A stretch of 64,000 bases of DNA, from the IMG/VR virus record IMGVR_UViG_3300033993_001200, positions 1 to 64,000 of that record; one strand, written 5' to 3'. A program made the position numbers and the translations under genes. The notes beneath the pieces are model-generated. The model worked only from the letters and a program-made list of their open reading frames with translations. It was not told the origin of the DNA and did not search any database. This document shows, in pieces, positions 38,701-45,314 of this stretch. This stretch comes from a virus. Positions within the stretch are counted from its first letter, which is position 1. Every line of letters starts with the position of its first letter.

Positions 38701-40417
38701 TAAACTTAGTTCTATGGTAACTAACTTTTTAGAAGGTCAAATAGCTAATATGACGATTGCTGCAACAGGAGATTATTTTGAACCTAAACATTATTATAGA
38801 GCATTGCATATTGTTAAAGGTAGTATATTTAAAAATGCTACTCTTGGTGGATATGCAACTAAAGGTGCAAAGAAAACAAGAATATTTGCTGATAGATTTG
38901 ATATACTTCAAGATTCAACTAATGAATTACAAAAAGCATCTCAAAAAACTGCATTAAGTTATGTAGATTATGTAACTCCATATACAGGTAACAAAAGAGT
39001 AGAGTATTTAAACCAAACTCCACTTATGGATGCAATAATGTTGAATACTGAAATTACAGGATTAAATGGTGAGAAAAGTAGTTTATGGGATGCATTAGAT
39101 GAAAATTGTAAATTACTACCTAAATTTAGAACTAAAGAAAATATTGAAGCATGGGAACAAGGAAAAGGAGAAAAAGCTCAAGAATTTAAAAAGAATGTTA
39201 GTAATGCTATTACAACTGCTCATGGTAACTATGATAAGTTAAGAGGTATTATGGCTAAAGAATCAGTAGCAGGAAAAGTAATATTAATGTTTAAAACCTG
39301 GATGGGTTCTCAATTATACCAAAGACTTGCTATTGAACAAGATGATTTATCAGCAAATGCTAAAGGATATAAAGGTAGATATAGGTCACATACTAAAGCA
39401 TCAGCATTTTTACATGGAGCAATGATAGGTGGAGTTTTTGCAGGATTACCAGGTGCAGCTATTGCTGGTGGATTTGGTCTTGTACTTGCTTCATATAAAG
39501 GTAAAGCTATCAGTAAAACAGAAATGCAAGAAGGTGTAATAGGTGGATTAAAAGAAACAGCATTTTTACTTAAATCGTTAGTTAGAAAAACAATAGGTAC
39601 ACCTATTAACCTTTTAGCAGGTAGAGAACTTATAAAAGAATATGGTAATTATGATAAGTTAGTAGGTGAAAATTTTACAGAAAGAGATAAGAAAAACATG
39701 AGAGCATTAATTGCTGAAATGTCAATTCAATTATCATTACTTGGACTTGGATTATTAGTAAAACAATTATATTGGGATGATGATGACGATGAAGAAGACC
39801 CTAAAAGAATACAACATAATATCTTAATGAACTATGTAAATCAATTACAAGAATCAGCAGCAGGGTATATTATATTACCTAATAGTTATGAAACATTATT
39901 TGGTAGAGTAGGTTTATTTGACTTTGCTAATAATGTTGGTAAAGTAGTAGTTGAATTAGAAGGATTACAAAGTGACAATGATATAGCAACTACTGGTTCT
40001 AATAAAGGAGAATCTAAATTATTAAAAGCACTTAAAAAAGTTACATTACCTGCTATTTTAACTCAAGATGCATTTGGATTTGAAACTCTTGGCTCAAGAC
40101 AATTTTCTCCTACATTTTATGATGATTGGTTTTGGGATGATGAAAAGAAAGCTAAAAAAATAATAGAACAAAAAAGAGCAGTAGTAAGAACTGAATTAGA
40201 AAAAGAAGGAATACCTGAAAAAGAAATACAAAAGTTATTAGATAAAAGTTTAAAACTACCTAAGGACATTAAAGACCCTAACAGTAGAACTGCTACTGAA
40301 AGCATTAAAGAAAAGAAACAAAAACTAACTCCTGAACAAAAGAAAAGATTAAAAGAGTTAGGAAAAGAATTAGAAGAAGAAGAAAAATCTAAAGAAGAAG
40401 ATGAAGAGGAAAATTAA
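35780..40417 (+). CDS. Large virion-associated protein, probable polymerase companion (1545 aa)
   Basis: Begins with YEFMGKLYTKEQL, followed by acidic and helical regions. The C-terminal third has two Gly/Ala-rich hydrophobic segments, around residues 1215-1240 (HGAMIGGVFAGLPGAAIAGG) and around 1315-1335 (LSLLGLGLLVKQLYW), and ends in a very acidic Glu/Lys tail. It starts 11 bases after the polyprotein stop and is the last gene before the block-ending terminator. In crAss-like phages large proteins in this place are packaged with the RNA polymerase and take part in DNA delivery and early transcription. No catalytic motif is recognised; membrane insertion is inferred from the hydrophobic stretches. 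Confidence 0.6.
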   Translation: MGCTYEFMGKLYTKEQLTQLLQDKGIQNKIKVLESNIKQDYGVSNSPEEISYEFSEDDFVAFDDTIATNDDNINFDAAQETDADMVLDYDKLVKFKKNLLNTLNNRIANLKSFINTLTDKNKVKENTKLLEELQERANVLDQEIYNEKNAGETSLQKLKFQAERDLQRLEKLLSPNEGLTDDYENLQEARKILNFYKALELVRNKVDVDNNAFSVHPFFNIEEILGPDGNPILSDEVAAVFNNIAAEFKKREKPYNDRQKVLLERIINSNPKVREIIGEKTYDELMENLDDAHYVDMWMMEANRGIFSKNGLIPQVALEIIQDNDTEALSKHKTFEEKHNELLPKVRAALKRLNTGLLSGLKGVSYKIFFQQLLPGKTGNKIVNRFSQDYFDKLSDVLFRFKESLLKAQALSPTELNEEGDEVRKKAINSAYEAKQKWFRENTMMLDVRKLPEIAAIFPEFELQYQDDGGKHKKELIAQLGQIGYKEQLNKQVNEIKKYIAWRDSIQEMFLEQKNAESIGDLTKEELNELKLTLGTHNPFNAAAYFYDNEKLKIGGKFENSSMNYNITVPRKYTVEALINANGKLTISPTQNETGFYDKNYETIESDKDLKAYYDLISERMEQVSEIFPEEIRKNLFSGSLSMIRKTVAEILTDPNIPILKRISKALNQIYENIKLGFGVNPNESIHQDTLDVITNRAEPKVNSSFLNNNKEAISERFDIVRRKLNNELRKAGLPLRVNKYTEILTDALPYPVVKLLAEKLGIPATTNALKAKFGEKIKVGDVLYKLTISDIVEENSLDLPKIVKYYSMMGAEYEARQKSLPLISILKQHYNQIKTSLKAGQTLRTRANTQFESWFNRVVLGNQFEEKYGVESQSTLEEKKTVKDKVNAFFKGRLLSGQEETMRRDINSLINDIDKQIVELLQEGTLESQVKINKLQDEKAELITKREGLGKRRALSKGIDSLLGHVRFLGLGYKLSSMVTNFLEGQIANMTIAATGDYFEPKHYYRALHIVKGSIFKNATLGGYATKGAKKTRIFADRFDILQDSTNELQKASQKTALSYVDYVTPYTGNKRVEYLNQTPLMDAIMLNTEITGLNGEKSSLWDALDENCKLLPKFRTKENIEAWEQGKGEKAQEFKKNVSNAITTAHGNYDKLRGIMAKESVAGKVILMFKTWMGSQLYQRLAIEQDDLSANAKGYKGRYRSHTKASAFLHGAMIGGVFAGLPGAAIAGGFGLVLASYKGKAISKTEMQEGVIGGLKETAFLLKSLVRKTIGTPINLLAGRELIKEYGNYDKLVGENFTERDKKNMRALIAEMSIQLSLLGLGLLVKQLYWDDDDDEEDPKRIQHNILMNYVNQLQESAAGYIILPNSYETLFGRVGLFDFANNVGKVVVELEGLQSDNDIATTGSNKGESKLLKALKKVTLPAILTQDAFGFETLGSRQFSPTFYDDWFWDDEKKAKKIIEQKRAVVRTELEKEGIPEKEIQKLLDKSLKLPKDIKDPNSRTATESIKEKKQKLTPEQKKRLKELGKELEEEEKSKEEDEEEN

Positions 40418-40442
40418 GACATTAATAGTTGGCTATAGAAAT

Positions 40443-40473
40443 AAAAAAGCAACCCATTACAGGTTGCTTTTTT
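40443..40473. terminator. Bidirectional terminator between the convergent gene blocks
   Basis: A perfect 12-bp inverted repeat (AAAAAAGCAACC / GGTTGCTTTTTT) with a 7-base loop. The A and T runs make it a terminator on either strand, stopping virion-gene transcription from the left and replication-block transcription from the right. Confidence 0.95.
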
Positions 40474-40520
40474 CATGGAAACACACAAATTAATAACACA
40501 CAAGGAACACAAAAACTTTA

Positions 40521-41231
40521 TTAAAACTTAAATAAGTTATAAGAAATTCCTACACCAATATATGGTACAGGTCTAAAATTTATAAGGTCTAACCCATATC
40601 CTCCTGTTATTCCAACTCCAAAATGTTTAGGTTTAGGTTGGGTTACTTTATAAGCCATAATTTCTGAAACTTTAGAATATGGATTTTCATTAGTGACTAA
40701 AACTTCCATTTTCTTAGTCTTCTTGTTTCTAATAAAAGCTACTGAGTATTTGTTATTAAATTCTATTGAAATGTCAGAGCTTTGAAAATTGACTTTTCCT
40801 TTTAAATTTACCCAATCATTATTAAATTTTACAAGAAACTCTTCTCTTTCTTTTCCTGTACTATCAATATAAATTATAGTACTATCAGTTTCAAAAATAG
40901 TATCAAATTTTATTTTTTCCTGGAATACTGTTATTACTTCAGGTTTTTTGTTTTTGTATTTTTGAATTTCTGTTTGTAATGCTTTTACAATTTCTCTATC
41001 AGATTTAATTTCTAATACTTGTTTTGCATTTTCAACTTCCAATACTCCTATTTTAGATACTGCTCTACCATATTTATCTTTATAATGAATAACAGTATCT
41101 AAAACTAAAAGTTGAGATTGATATTTAGCTTTGTATTTAGTAACTAATACTTTGTTACCACAATTACTGATTAACAATATAATAATTATAGTGATAAGAG
41201 TAATTATCAATGTTGTGTTGATGTTTTTCAT
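40521..41231 (-). CDS. Membrane-anchored coiled-coil protein, spanin-like
   Basis: A 236-residue protein with an N-terminal hydrophobic segment (residues 8-23) ending in a cysteine (ISNCG, Cys24), followed by a coiled coil (about 60-110) and a beta-rich C-terminal part with a repeated Gly pattern (FGVGITGGYGLD and YIGVGISYNLF). The Asn before the Cys makes a lipobox doubtful, so it is probably a membrane anchor. Such proteins sit in lysis modules of Bacteroidota phages and resemble spanins linking the two membranes; the last strands resemble an outer-membrane barrel end. The start ATG lies 15 bases after a minus-strand hairpin. Function is inference. Confidence 0.6.
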   Translation of the reverse strand: MKNINTTLIITLITIIIILLISNCGNKVLVTKYKAKYQSQLLVLDTVIHYKDKYGRAVSKIGVLEVENAKQVLEIKSDREIVKALQTEIQKYKNKKPEVITVFQEKIKFDTIFETDSTIIYIDSTGKEREEFLVKFNNDWVNLKGKVNFQSSDISIEFNNKYSVAFIRNKKTKKMEVLVTNENPYSKVSEIMAYKVTQPKPKHFGVGITGGYGLDLINFRPVPYIGVGISYNLFKF

Positions 41232-41247
41232 AATAATAAATTTTAAT

Positions 41248-41279
41248 AAAAAAGTGAGATATTCCTACCTCACTTTTTT
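41248..41279 (-). terminator. Terminator after dUTPase gene, GGAA loop
   Basis: On the minus strand the RNA forms a GTGAGGTA/TATCTCAC stem with a GGAA loop, flanked by A and U runs. One G-U pair forms only in the minus-strand RNA, which shows the acting strand. Confidence 0.85.
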
Positions 41280-41306
41280 CCCTAAAAAACCAAAACTATA
41301 TAAAAA

Positions 41307-41810
41307 CTATAAAAGACCTGTGCTGCCAAAACCATCCATGTTTCTATTTGTATTGCCAAGTTCATCAACTATTAAAAAAGAAACTACCTCATATTGAGTT
41401 AATACACCTTGTGCAATTCTTTCACCTATTGATACTTTAGATAAAGATTGAGTCATATTACAAAGTATAATTCCAATTTCTCCTCTATAATCTGAGTCTA
41501 TAGTTCCAGGAGAATTAAATACTTTAAGTCCTTTCTTTAAAGATACTCCACTTCTATCTCTTATTTCTAATTGATAACCTTCAGGTATATCCATAAATAA
41601 TCCTGTACCTATTAATACTCTTTCAAAAGGTCTTAATACTATATAACCTTTTTGAATACTATGTTGTAAATTATCATCTAAAGATATTTCTTGAAGTCCT
41701 TTATATAGTTTTAAAAATGAATCTGCATATAAGTCAAATCCTGCTGCTACTTTAGTTGCATAAAATGGTAATTCAACTCCATCATTCTTTCTTTTTACTT
41801 TTACTATCAT
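41307..41810 (-). CDS. dut: dUTP diphosphatase
   Basis: A 167-residue homotrimeric-type dUTPase that hydrolyses dUTP to dUMP and pyrophosphate, keeping uracil out of phage DNA and supplying dUMP for dTTP synthesis. All five family motifs are visible: AGFDLYA (about 23-29), RSGVSLKKG, GTIDSDYRGEIG (with the catalytic Asp/Tyr), GERIAQ, and the C-terminal RNMDGFGSTG that closes over the substrate. A slightly long insertion (LKLYKGLQEISLDDN) lies after motif 1. The usual Arg-Gly in motif 5 is RNMDGFG here, still with Arg. It ends just upstream of a terminator. An accessory nucleotide-metabolism gene typical of AT-rich phages. Confidence 0.95.
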   Translation of the reverse strand: MIVKVKRKNDGVELPFYATKVAAGFDLYADSFLKLYKGLQEISLDDNLQHSIQKGYIVLRPFERVLIGTGLFMDIPEGYQLEIRDRSGVSLKKGLKVFNSPGTIDSDYRGEIGIILCNMTQSLSKVSIGERIAQGVLTQYEVVSFLIVDELGNTNRNMDGFGSTGLL

Positions 41811-41848
41811 TGTATATATTAAATTTTATACAAAAATAAAACTTATTT

Positions 41849-42316
41849 TTAAATATCAAATTTATAAAGTTTATAAATTTGAATAATTTTTCCTATATGT
41901 TGCCAATAATAAGGTGATTCACCATATCCTTTACAATTTTCAATCCAATATTTCCAATCTTTACCTACTGCATTACTATAATGATAAGCTAAAAATTCAG
42001 CATGGTCTATGTATCCTTCTTCTAATGTATCATATTTTCTAAATGCTAGGTACTTATTTGCTCTATAAACATCTCCTTTCCAATTTGAAAATGCTACAAT
42101 ACCAAAATGATTATTAGATTGTTTAGCAACATTAGATATACCACCTCCAGATTCTGCAATTGCTTGAGCTAACTGAATACTTGTAGGAACTCCACATTTA
42201 TATTGTAAATTCATACATATTACAGGAGCAATAGTAGTATAAAGATATTTTTCATGAACATTTAATTCATTGTAATGCCCTATTGATGTAAACATCATAA
42301 ATAAAAAGTAAAACAT
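41849..42316 (-). CDS. Glucosaminidase-family peptidoglycan hydrolase (copy 1)
   Basis: A 155-residue protein of the FlgJ/LytG glucosaminidase family that cuts the glycan backbone. Conserved features: PTSIQLAQAIAESGGGIS with the probable catalytic Glu55, SNNHFGI, FRKYDTLEEGYIDHAEFL, and a C-terminal YKLYKFDI. The N-terminus is hydrophobic (about 12 residues) and could be a weak signal sequence. It is clearly related to the second copy at 45315-45893, sharing the end pattern Y...II..YKLYK. Its start lies 18 bases after a minus-strand hairpin. It may act in lysis or, if secreted, modify host wall. Compared with copy 2 it lacks a long N-terminal extension. Confidence 0.85.
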   Translation of the reverse strand: MFYFLFMMFTSIGHYNELNVHEKYLYTTIAPVICMNLQYKCGVPTSIQLAQAIAESGGGISNVAKQSNNHFGIVAFSNWKGDVYRANKYLAFRKYDTLEEGYIDHAEFLAYHYSNAVGKDWKYWIENCKGYGESPYYWQHIGKIIQIYKLYKFDI

Positions 42317-42334
42317 AATTTATAATTTAATGTG

Positions 42335-42368
42335 AAAAAAAATGTGAGTCAATTACTTAACCCACATT
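42335..42368 (-). terminator. Terminator after the zinc peptidase gene, GTAA loop
   Basis: Minus-strand RNA stem AATGTGGGTTAA/TTGACTCACATT with loop GTAA, followed by eight U. Two G-U pairs exist only on the minus strand. Confidence 0.85.
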
Positions 42369-42400
42369 ATTAACTTACTTAAAACTAAAAAAACCAAAAC

Positions 42401-42820
42401 TTACAAATTATCAAACCAAGATTCATTTTTAATAGTCATAATAAACTTTATTATGTCATTAGCATAAATCTCAGCATTACTAACTATTTCTTCTTCTTTG
42501 TTATTTATATCCCAATCATTATTAAGTAATGATATATGAATAGTTTCATGCATAATGCCTGTATAGTCTTTATATGTACCATCTAATCTTGTAGAATTGA
42601 TAAATACAAATCCTGGGTCACCAAATTTATATTCTCCTGATTTTTTAGGAATATAATTAGCCATACCATAAATGTATGCTTGTTGACTATTTTCTTTATG
42701 TTTTAAAGCATCCTTTTTAGTTAAACCATGTAACTCATCTACTTTAAAATAGTTAAATAAATCAACAGATTTTTCACCTAAAATAAATAAAAAATCTTTA
42801 AACTGTTTTGTGTAAATCAT
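42401..42820 (-). CDS. Small zinc metallopeptidase-like protein (HETIH)
   Basis: The start at 42820 (MIYTKQF) was chosen because the longer frame up to 42937 runs through the tRNA-like element. The 139-residue product contains HETIH at residues 91-95, a classic HExxH zinc-binding helix, with further acidic residues (EEE 109-111 and Glu117 in SNAEIYAN) that can provide the third ligand, as in gluzincin peptidases. It is likely a cytoplasmic protease of unknown target; no signal peptide is present. A structurally similar but degenerate KELMH segment is found in the RNA polymerase polyprotein. It could act in anti-host functions or processing of phage proteins; this is speculation. Confidence 0.7.
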   Translation of the reverse strand: MIYTKQFKDFLFILGEKSVDLFNYFKVDELHGLTKKDALKHKENSQQAYIYGMANYIPKKSGEYKFGDPGFVFINSTRLDGTYKDYTGIMHETIHISLLNNDWDINNKEEEIVSNAEIYANDIIKFIMTIKNESWFDNL

Positions 42821-42844
42821 ATTAGTTTGTTTTAAGTTAAAAAA

Positions 42845-42923
42845 TAGTCCTGACAGGATTCGAACCTGTAACTTGTTCTTTCGGTTTATCCTTTCACACA
42901 CGTTACTATTACGCCACAGGACT
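42845..42923 (-). tRNA. tRNA-like element lacking an anticodon stem
   Basis: On the minus strand the ends form a perfect 7-bp acceptor stem (AGTCCTG/CAGGACT) with discriminator A. There is a perfect T arm (ACAGG TTCGAAT CCTGT), T8, and a 3-bp D stem with a 9-base loop that lacks the usual GG. The 31 bases between the D and T arms, where 22 are usual, cannot form an anticodon stem, so no anticodon can be read. It may be a decayed tRNA, a tRNA mimic, or a variant with an insertion. Confidence 0.45.
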
Positions 42924-42925
42924 AT

Positions 42926-43018
42926 AAAATAAAACATCTTGTTCAGGGTAGGTAGGAGCCCGTTACCTTTATCTGAACCCTTTTGCCATCATTTTCTTTA
43001 CAGGTGATGTTTTATTTT
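42926..43018 (-). other. Nested inverted-repeat RNA segment upstream of tRNA-like element
   Basis: A 13-bp perfect inverted repeat (AAAATAAAACATC at 42926-42938 and its complement at 43006-43018) encloses a second stem (GTTCAG/CTGAAC at 42941-42946 and 42973-42978) and a third (AGGTA/TACCT at 42950-42954 and 42964-42968). It lies directly between the 83-aa gene and the tRNA-like element. A 20-codon reading frame also runs through part of it. No known riboswitch or ribozyme core is recognised. Confidence 0.5.
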
Positions 43019-43031
43019 TTATAGGTTTCAT
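42969..43031 (-). CDS. Possible 20-aa basic microprotein
   Basis: ATG at 43031 opens a 20-codon frame, overlapping the end of the upstream 83-aa gene in another frame, and stops at TAA (42969). The product (MKPIKNKTSPVKKMMAKGFR) is strongly basic with seven lysines/arginines. An overlap start of this kind is common in this phage. It could equally be chance, as it is short and lies in a structured RNA segment. Confidence 0.3.
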   Translation of the reverse strand: MKPIKNKTSPVKKMMAKGFR

Positions 43032-43263
43032 TGTAGTATTGTTCGGGTTCATTCTCCACATAAGGATGAAAAAACTTATACTGAAATGCATCCATTATCT
43101 GCTGCTTTTCCATTTCAAGGGCTTTGTTGAAAAGTTTATTAACATCTTCTAATGCAACATTATAACCTTCTTGCCATTCAGATATTGTATCGTTTAAGTG
43201 AGTTTTATGAATTGTCATATCACTTGTTTTTTCCTTTAACCATTCTACTGCTGTCTGTTTCAT
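43012..43263 (-). CDS. Conserved small phage protein (hypothetical)
   Basis: An 83-residue, mostly helical protein starting MKQTAVEWLKEK with a Lys/Glu/Met/Gln-rich helix (LEMEKQQIMDAF) in the middle. The pattern 'AVEWL...A..MEKQQI..A' is one I recall from small accessory proteins of Bacteroidota phages, with no assigned function. Its ATG overlaps the stop of the upstream 98-aa gene by four bases, so the two are co-translated. The upstream protein has a similar layout, so the two may work together. Confidence 0.7.
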   Translation of the reverse strand: MKQTAVEWLKEKTSDMTIHKTHLNDTISEWQEGYNVALEDVNKLFNKALEMEKQQIMDAFQYKFFHPYVENEPEQYYNETYKK

Positions 43264-43556
43264 AAATTATCTTTTTTAAATTGTTCATACAATTCTTGTG
43301 TGGTGTAATATTCCATATTTAAACCAATCCATTTATTTCCTGTTGCTGTTTGAAAATCTTTAATCCTAATCCATTCAGCAAACTCAATAGCATCACTATA
43401 CATTCTTAGAATGTATAATGCACTATACATTCTTTCAGATTGCCATTTAGCACCTTCAATAAATCCTAATTGATAAAATTCTGATTGTTGTCCAAAAGCG
43501 TAGTGATGTTTTTCCGATAATCTTTCAGCAGCTTCTTCAAGTGTTTCTTGTTTCAT
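43260..43556 (-). CDS. Conserved small phage protein (hypothetical)
   Basis: A 98-residue, helical protein (MKQETLEEAAERLSEKHHY) with the segment GFIEGAKWQSERMYS, a pattern shared by many small phage proteins of Bacteroidota hosts and without a known role. The C-terminal TTQELYEQFKKD is a short helix. It lies 10 bases after the radical SAM gene start region (transcribed just after it) and overlaps the next gene by four bases. No catalytic residues stand out. Confidence 0.7.
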   Translation of the reverse strand: MKQETLEEAAERLSEKHHYAFGQQSEFYQLGFIEGAKWQSERMYSALYILRMYSDAIEFAEWIRIKDFQTATGNKWIGLNMEYYTTQELYEQFKKDNL

Positions 43557-43566
43557 ATTATTTTAT

Positions 43567-44430
43567 TTAAAAAATGTAACGAATTTTATTCCAAGGTATT
43601 ATCTCATCATGTAGTTTTACAAAATCAGATATGTATCTATTCTTTAACTGCCATTTATATCTAATGTTTTTAGAACCATAAGATGATACTTTATCTTCTT
43701 GTACTTCAGGATTCCATAACAATTCTTCTACTTTAGGATTATGTTCTAAATTATATTCATGCATACTTTTATTATGAGTTAGCATAATACATTCTGCAAG
43801 TATATCATTTTTAATTTTATCATCCACATAGTAATCAATCTTTTTAAACAAATCTTCATATAAAAATTTAGCTCCAGGAATAATTATAATAGGACTAAAA
43901 TTAATATGAACATCATAACCTGCATAGTAGAAATCATTTATAGCTTCAATTCTTTCTGAAATTAATGAAGTGTTTGGTTCTAATATATCTGAAAGTTTTT
44001 GTGGCATTAGTGAAAATCTAATCCTAATCTTTTTATCAGGATTGTAATCTAACAACTTATCATTTACATATTTAGTTGCAAATGTACCCATTATAGGTAA
44101 ATCAGATTGAGTAAAGAAATCAAATATCTTTTCCCAATCGTGGTACTTAGCATGTAGTGCAAAATCTTCATTACAAGAAATATCATAAGTCCATAAATCT
44201 TCATGTGTTTGATTAGGTATTTTAACACCTAATCTTTGAGCATGATTATATACAGTCTGTAATATTTCATCAGTATTTGTAGCTATTGATATACCTTCAG
44301 GCTTATTTCTTCTCATATAACAATAACCACATTTAAATAAACAACCATGAATAAAAGAAGGAGTAATGTAATCACTACTCCTTCCTGATGGTTTTATATC
44401 TAATGCTTTTCTAACTGTTTGAGTTATCAT
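43567..44430 (-). CDS. Radical SAM protein, spore photoproduct lyase-like
   Basis: A 287-residue protein with the radical SAM cluster motif C30-x3-C34-x2-C37 (GCLFKCGYCYMRRN), which holds a 4Fe-4S cluster that cleaves S-adenosylmethionine. The following order of strands (TNTDEI, DISCNEDFALHAKY, MGTFATKY, RIRFSLMP, VHINFSPII) matches the spore photoproduct lyase (SPL) branch, whose founding member repairs a UV thymine lesion. A close paralog role in DNA repair or base modification is possible. It is co-directional with accessory genes and starts after a 14-base gap. The lesion or substrate in this phage cannot be told from sequence. Confidence 0.85.
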   Translation of the reverse strand: MITQTVRKALDIKPSGRSSDYITPSFIHGCLFKCGYCYMRRNKPEGISIATNTDEILQTVYNHAQRLGVKIPNQTHEDLWTYDISCNEDFALHAKYHDWEKIFDFFTQSDLPIMGTFATKYVNDKLLDYNPDKKIRIRFSLMPQKLSDILEPNTSLISERIEAINDFYYAGYDVHINFSPIIIIPGAKFLYEDLFKKIDYYVDDKIKNDILAECIMLTHNKSMHEYNLEHNPKVEELLWNPEVQEDKVSSYGSKNIRYKWQLKNRYISDFVKLHDEIIPWNKIRYIF

Positions 44431-44444
44431 ATTAGTTTTTAAAA

Positions 44445-44918
44445 TTAGTAAATATACTCACCTACCCATTGAGATTTAACTAAAACTCCATTTTGAATAT
44501 GTGTATCTTTAGCTTCAAGACTAAATCCAATAGGCATTTTTGGTTGTTGGAGGGATTGTATGATATGGTCTTGTGTGTATCTAAATTCATCATACCCATC
44601 CTCTTCTATCAATTTATTAAATTCTCTTGCCATTTTAATAGCCTTCATAATATCCTCCTCTGTGTATTGAAATTCATCAAAACCTATTGGTTCAAGTGGT
44701 GGTAGCAAATCAACACCTTCAAGTGTAGGTGCATTATTGAGTGGTAAATGTGCAACTATATTTTTACAACCTTTACAAATATCATACTTAGTAGATTCAT
44801 CTGTAAATCTTGCTTCTAATGGATATTCAGGATAAGTACAAGTGTGCCAGCTTCCTAACTCAATTTTTGAATCATCTACAATTAGTAAATAATTGGGTGT
44901 TTTAATTATATTATGCAT
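44445..44918 (-). CDS. Hypothetical protein with internal EED helix repeat
   Basis: A 157-residue protein. The N-terminal half contains four cysteine/histidine positions (HTC, CKGC) that may bind a metal. The C-terminal half holds an internal repeat: GFDEFQYTEEDIMKAIKMA at about 98-116 and GYDEFRYTQDHIIQSLQ at about 128-144. No family is recognised. It overlaps the upstream 66-aa gene by 13 bases. Such repeated YTEEDi.kAI units appear in several small phage proteins whose function is unknown. Confidence 0.7.
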   Translation of the reverse strand: MHNIIKTPNYLLIVDDSKIELGSWHTCTYPEYPLEARFTDESTKYDICKGCKNIVAHLPLNNAPTLEGVDLLPPLEPIGFDEFQYTEEDIMKAIKMAREFNKLIEEDGYDEFRYTQDHIIQSLQQPKMPIGFSLEAKDTHIQNGVLVKSQWVGEYIY

Positions 44919-45106
44919 ACTCTATTAAATGAAATGTTATTTAATACTTTTACATCTTTGTTTTGCCATTCCCATATTTCACCAGTATCTTGTATAACAG
45001 TAAAGAGTTTAGATGTTTCAGTACCATATTCTGTTACTAACCATATAAACCCTTTACCTTCAGGTGTAAGCACCTCTATTCTGTTTTGTGGTTCAAATAT
45101 TGTCAT
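44906..45106 (-). CDS. Small hypothetical protein, SH3-like strands
   Basis: A 66-residue, beta-rich protein (RIEVLTPEGKGFIWLVTEYG) with a layout of five short strands, like a small SH3-type or transcription-elongation-like barrel. No catalytic motif. Its start overlaps the stop of the 65-aa gene at 45106 (they share one base), and its end overlaps the 157-aa gene by 13 bases, so the three genes form one coupled unit. A plus-strand frame over the same bases is a shadow. Confidence 0.65.
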   Translation of the reverse strand: MTIFEPQNRIEVLTPEGKGFIWLVTEYGTETSKLFTVIQDTGEIWEWQNKDVKVLNNISFNRVCII

Positions 45107-45303
45107 TAGTCTTCTTCGTGTTCTTCTATCTTATTTAAACAATATTCTTTTGTAGCAAGATATCCTTCTCTTTTTTGCTTAAGATATTGGATAGTTTCAA
45201 ATGACATATTTAGTTCTGTTTTTAACAATGTAAAATCAATAAACTCAATAAGTCCTTTTGCTCTTTCAAGTTGTCTATAATAATGCTCTCTCATTGCTTT
45301 CAT
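45106..45303 (-). CDS. Small coiled-coil protein (hypothetical)
   Basis: A 65-residue helical protein rich in Lys, Glu and Leu (MREHYYRQLERAKGLIEFID, then LKQKREGYLATKEYCLNKIEEHEED). It looks like a helical hairpin. It is coupled to the following 66-aa gene by a one-base overlap and starts 11 bases after the glucosaminidase gene. Function unknown. Confidence 0.65.
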   Translation of the reverse strand: MKAMREHYYRQLERAKGLIEFIDFTLLKTELNMSFETIQYLKQKREGYLATKEYCLNKIEEHEED

Positions 45304-45314
45304 TTTTATTAGGT

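Noticed and set aside
42845-42923. Phage attachment site at the tRNA-like element
   Set aside because: No integrase or recombinase gene is seen in the window, and the phage type is not known to integrate.
42821-42937. N-terminal extension of the HETIH protein gene up to 42937
   Set aside because: These codons run through the tRNA-like element and read unlike protein; the ATG at 42820 with an A/T-rich leader is a better start.
42926-43018. Self-cleaving ribozyme (hammerhead, pistol, hatchet, twister) or preQ1-type riboswitch in the nested repeat
   Set aside because: None of the conserved core bases of these classes could be found by eye.
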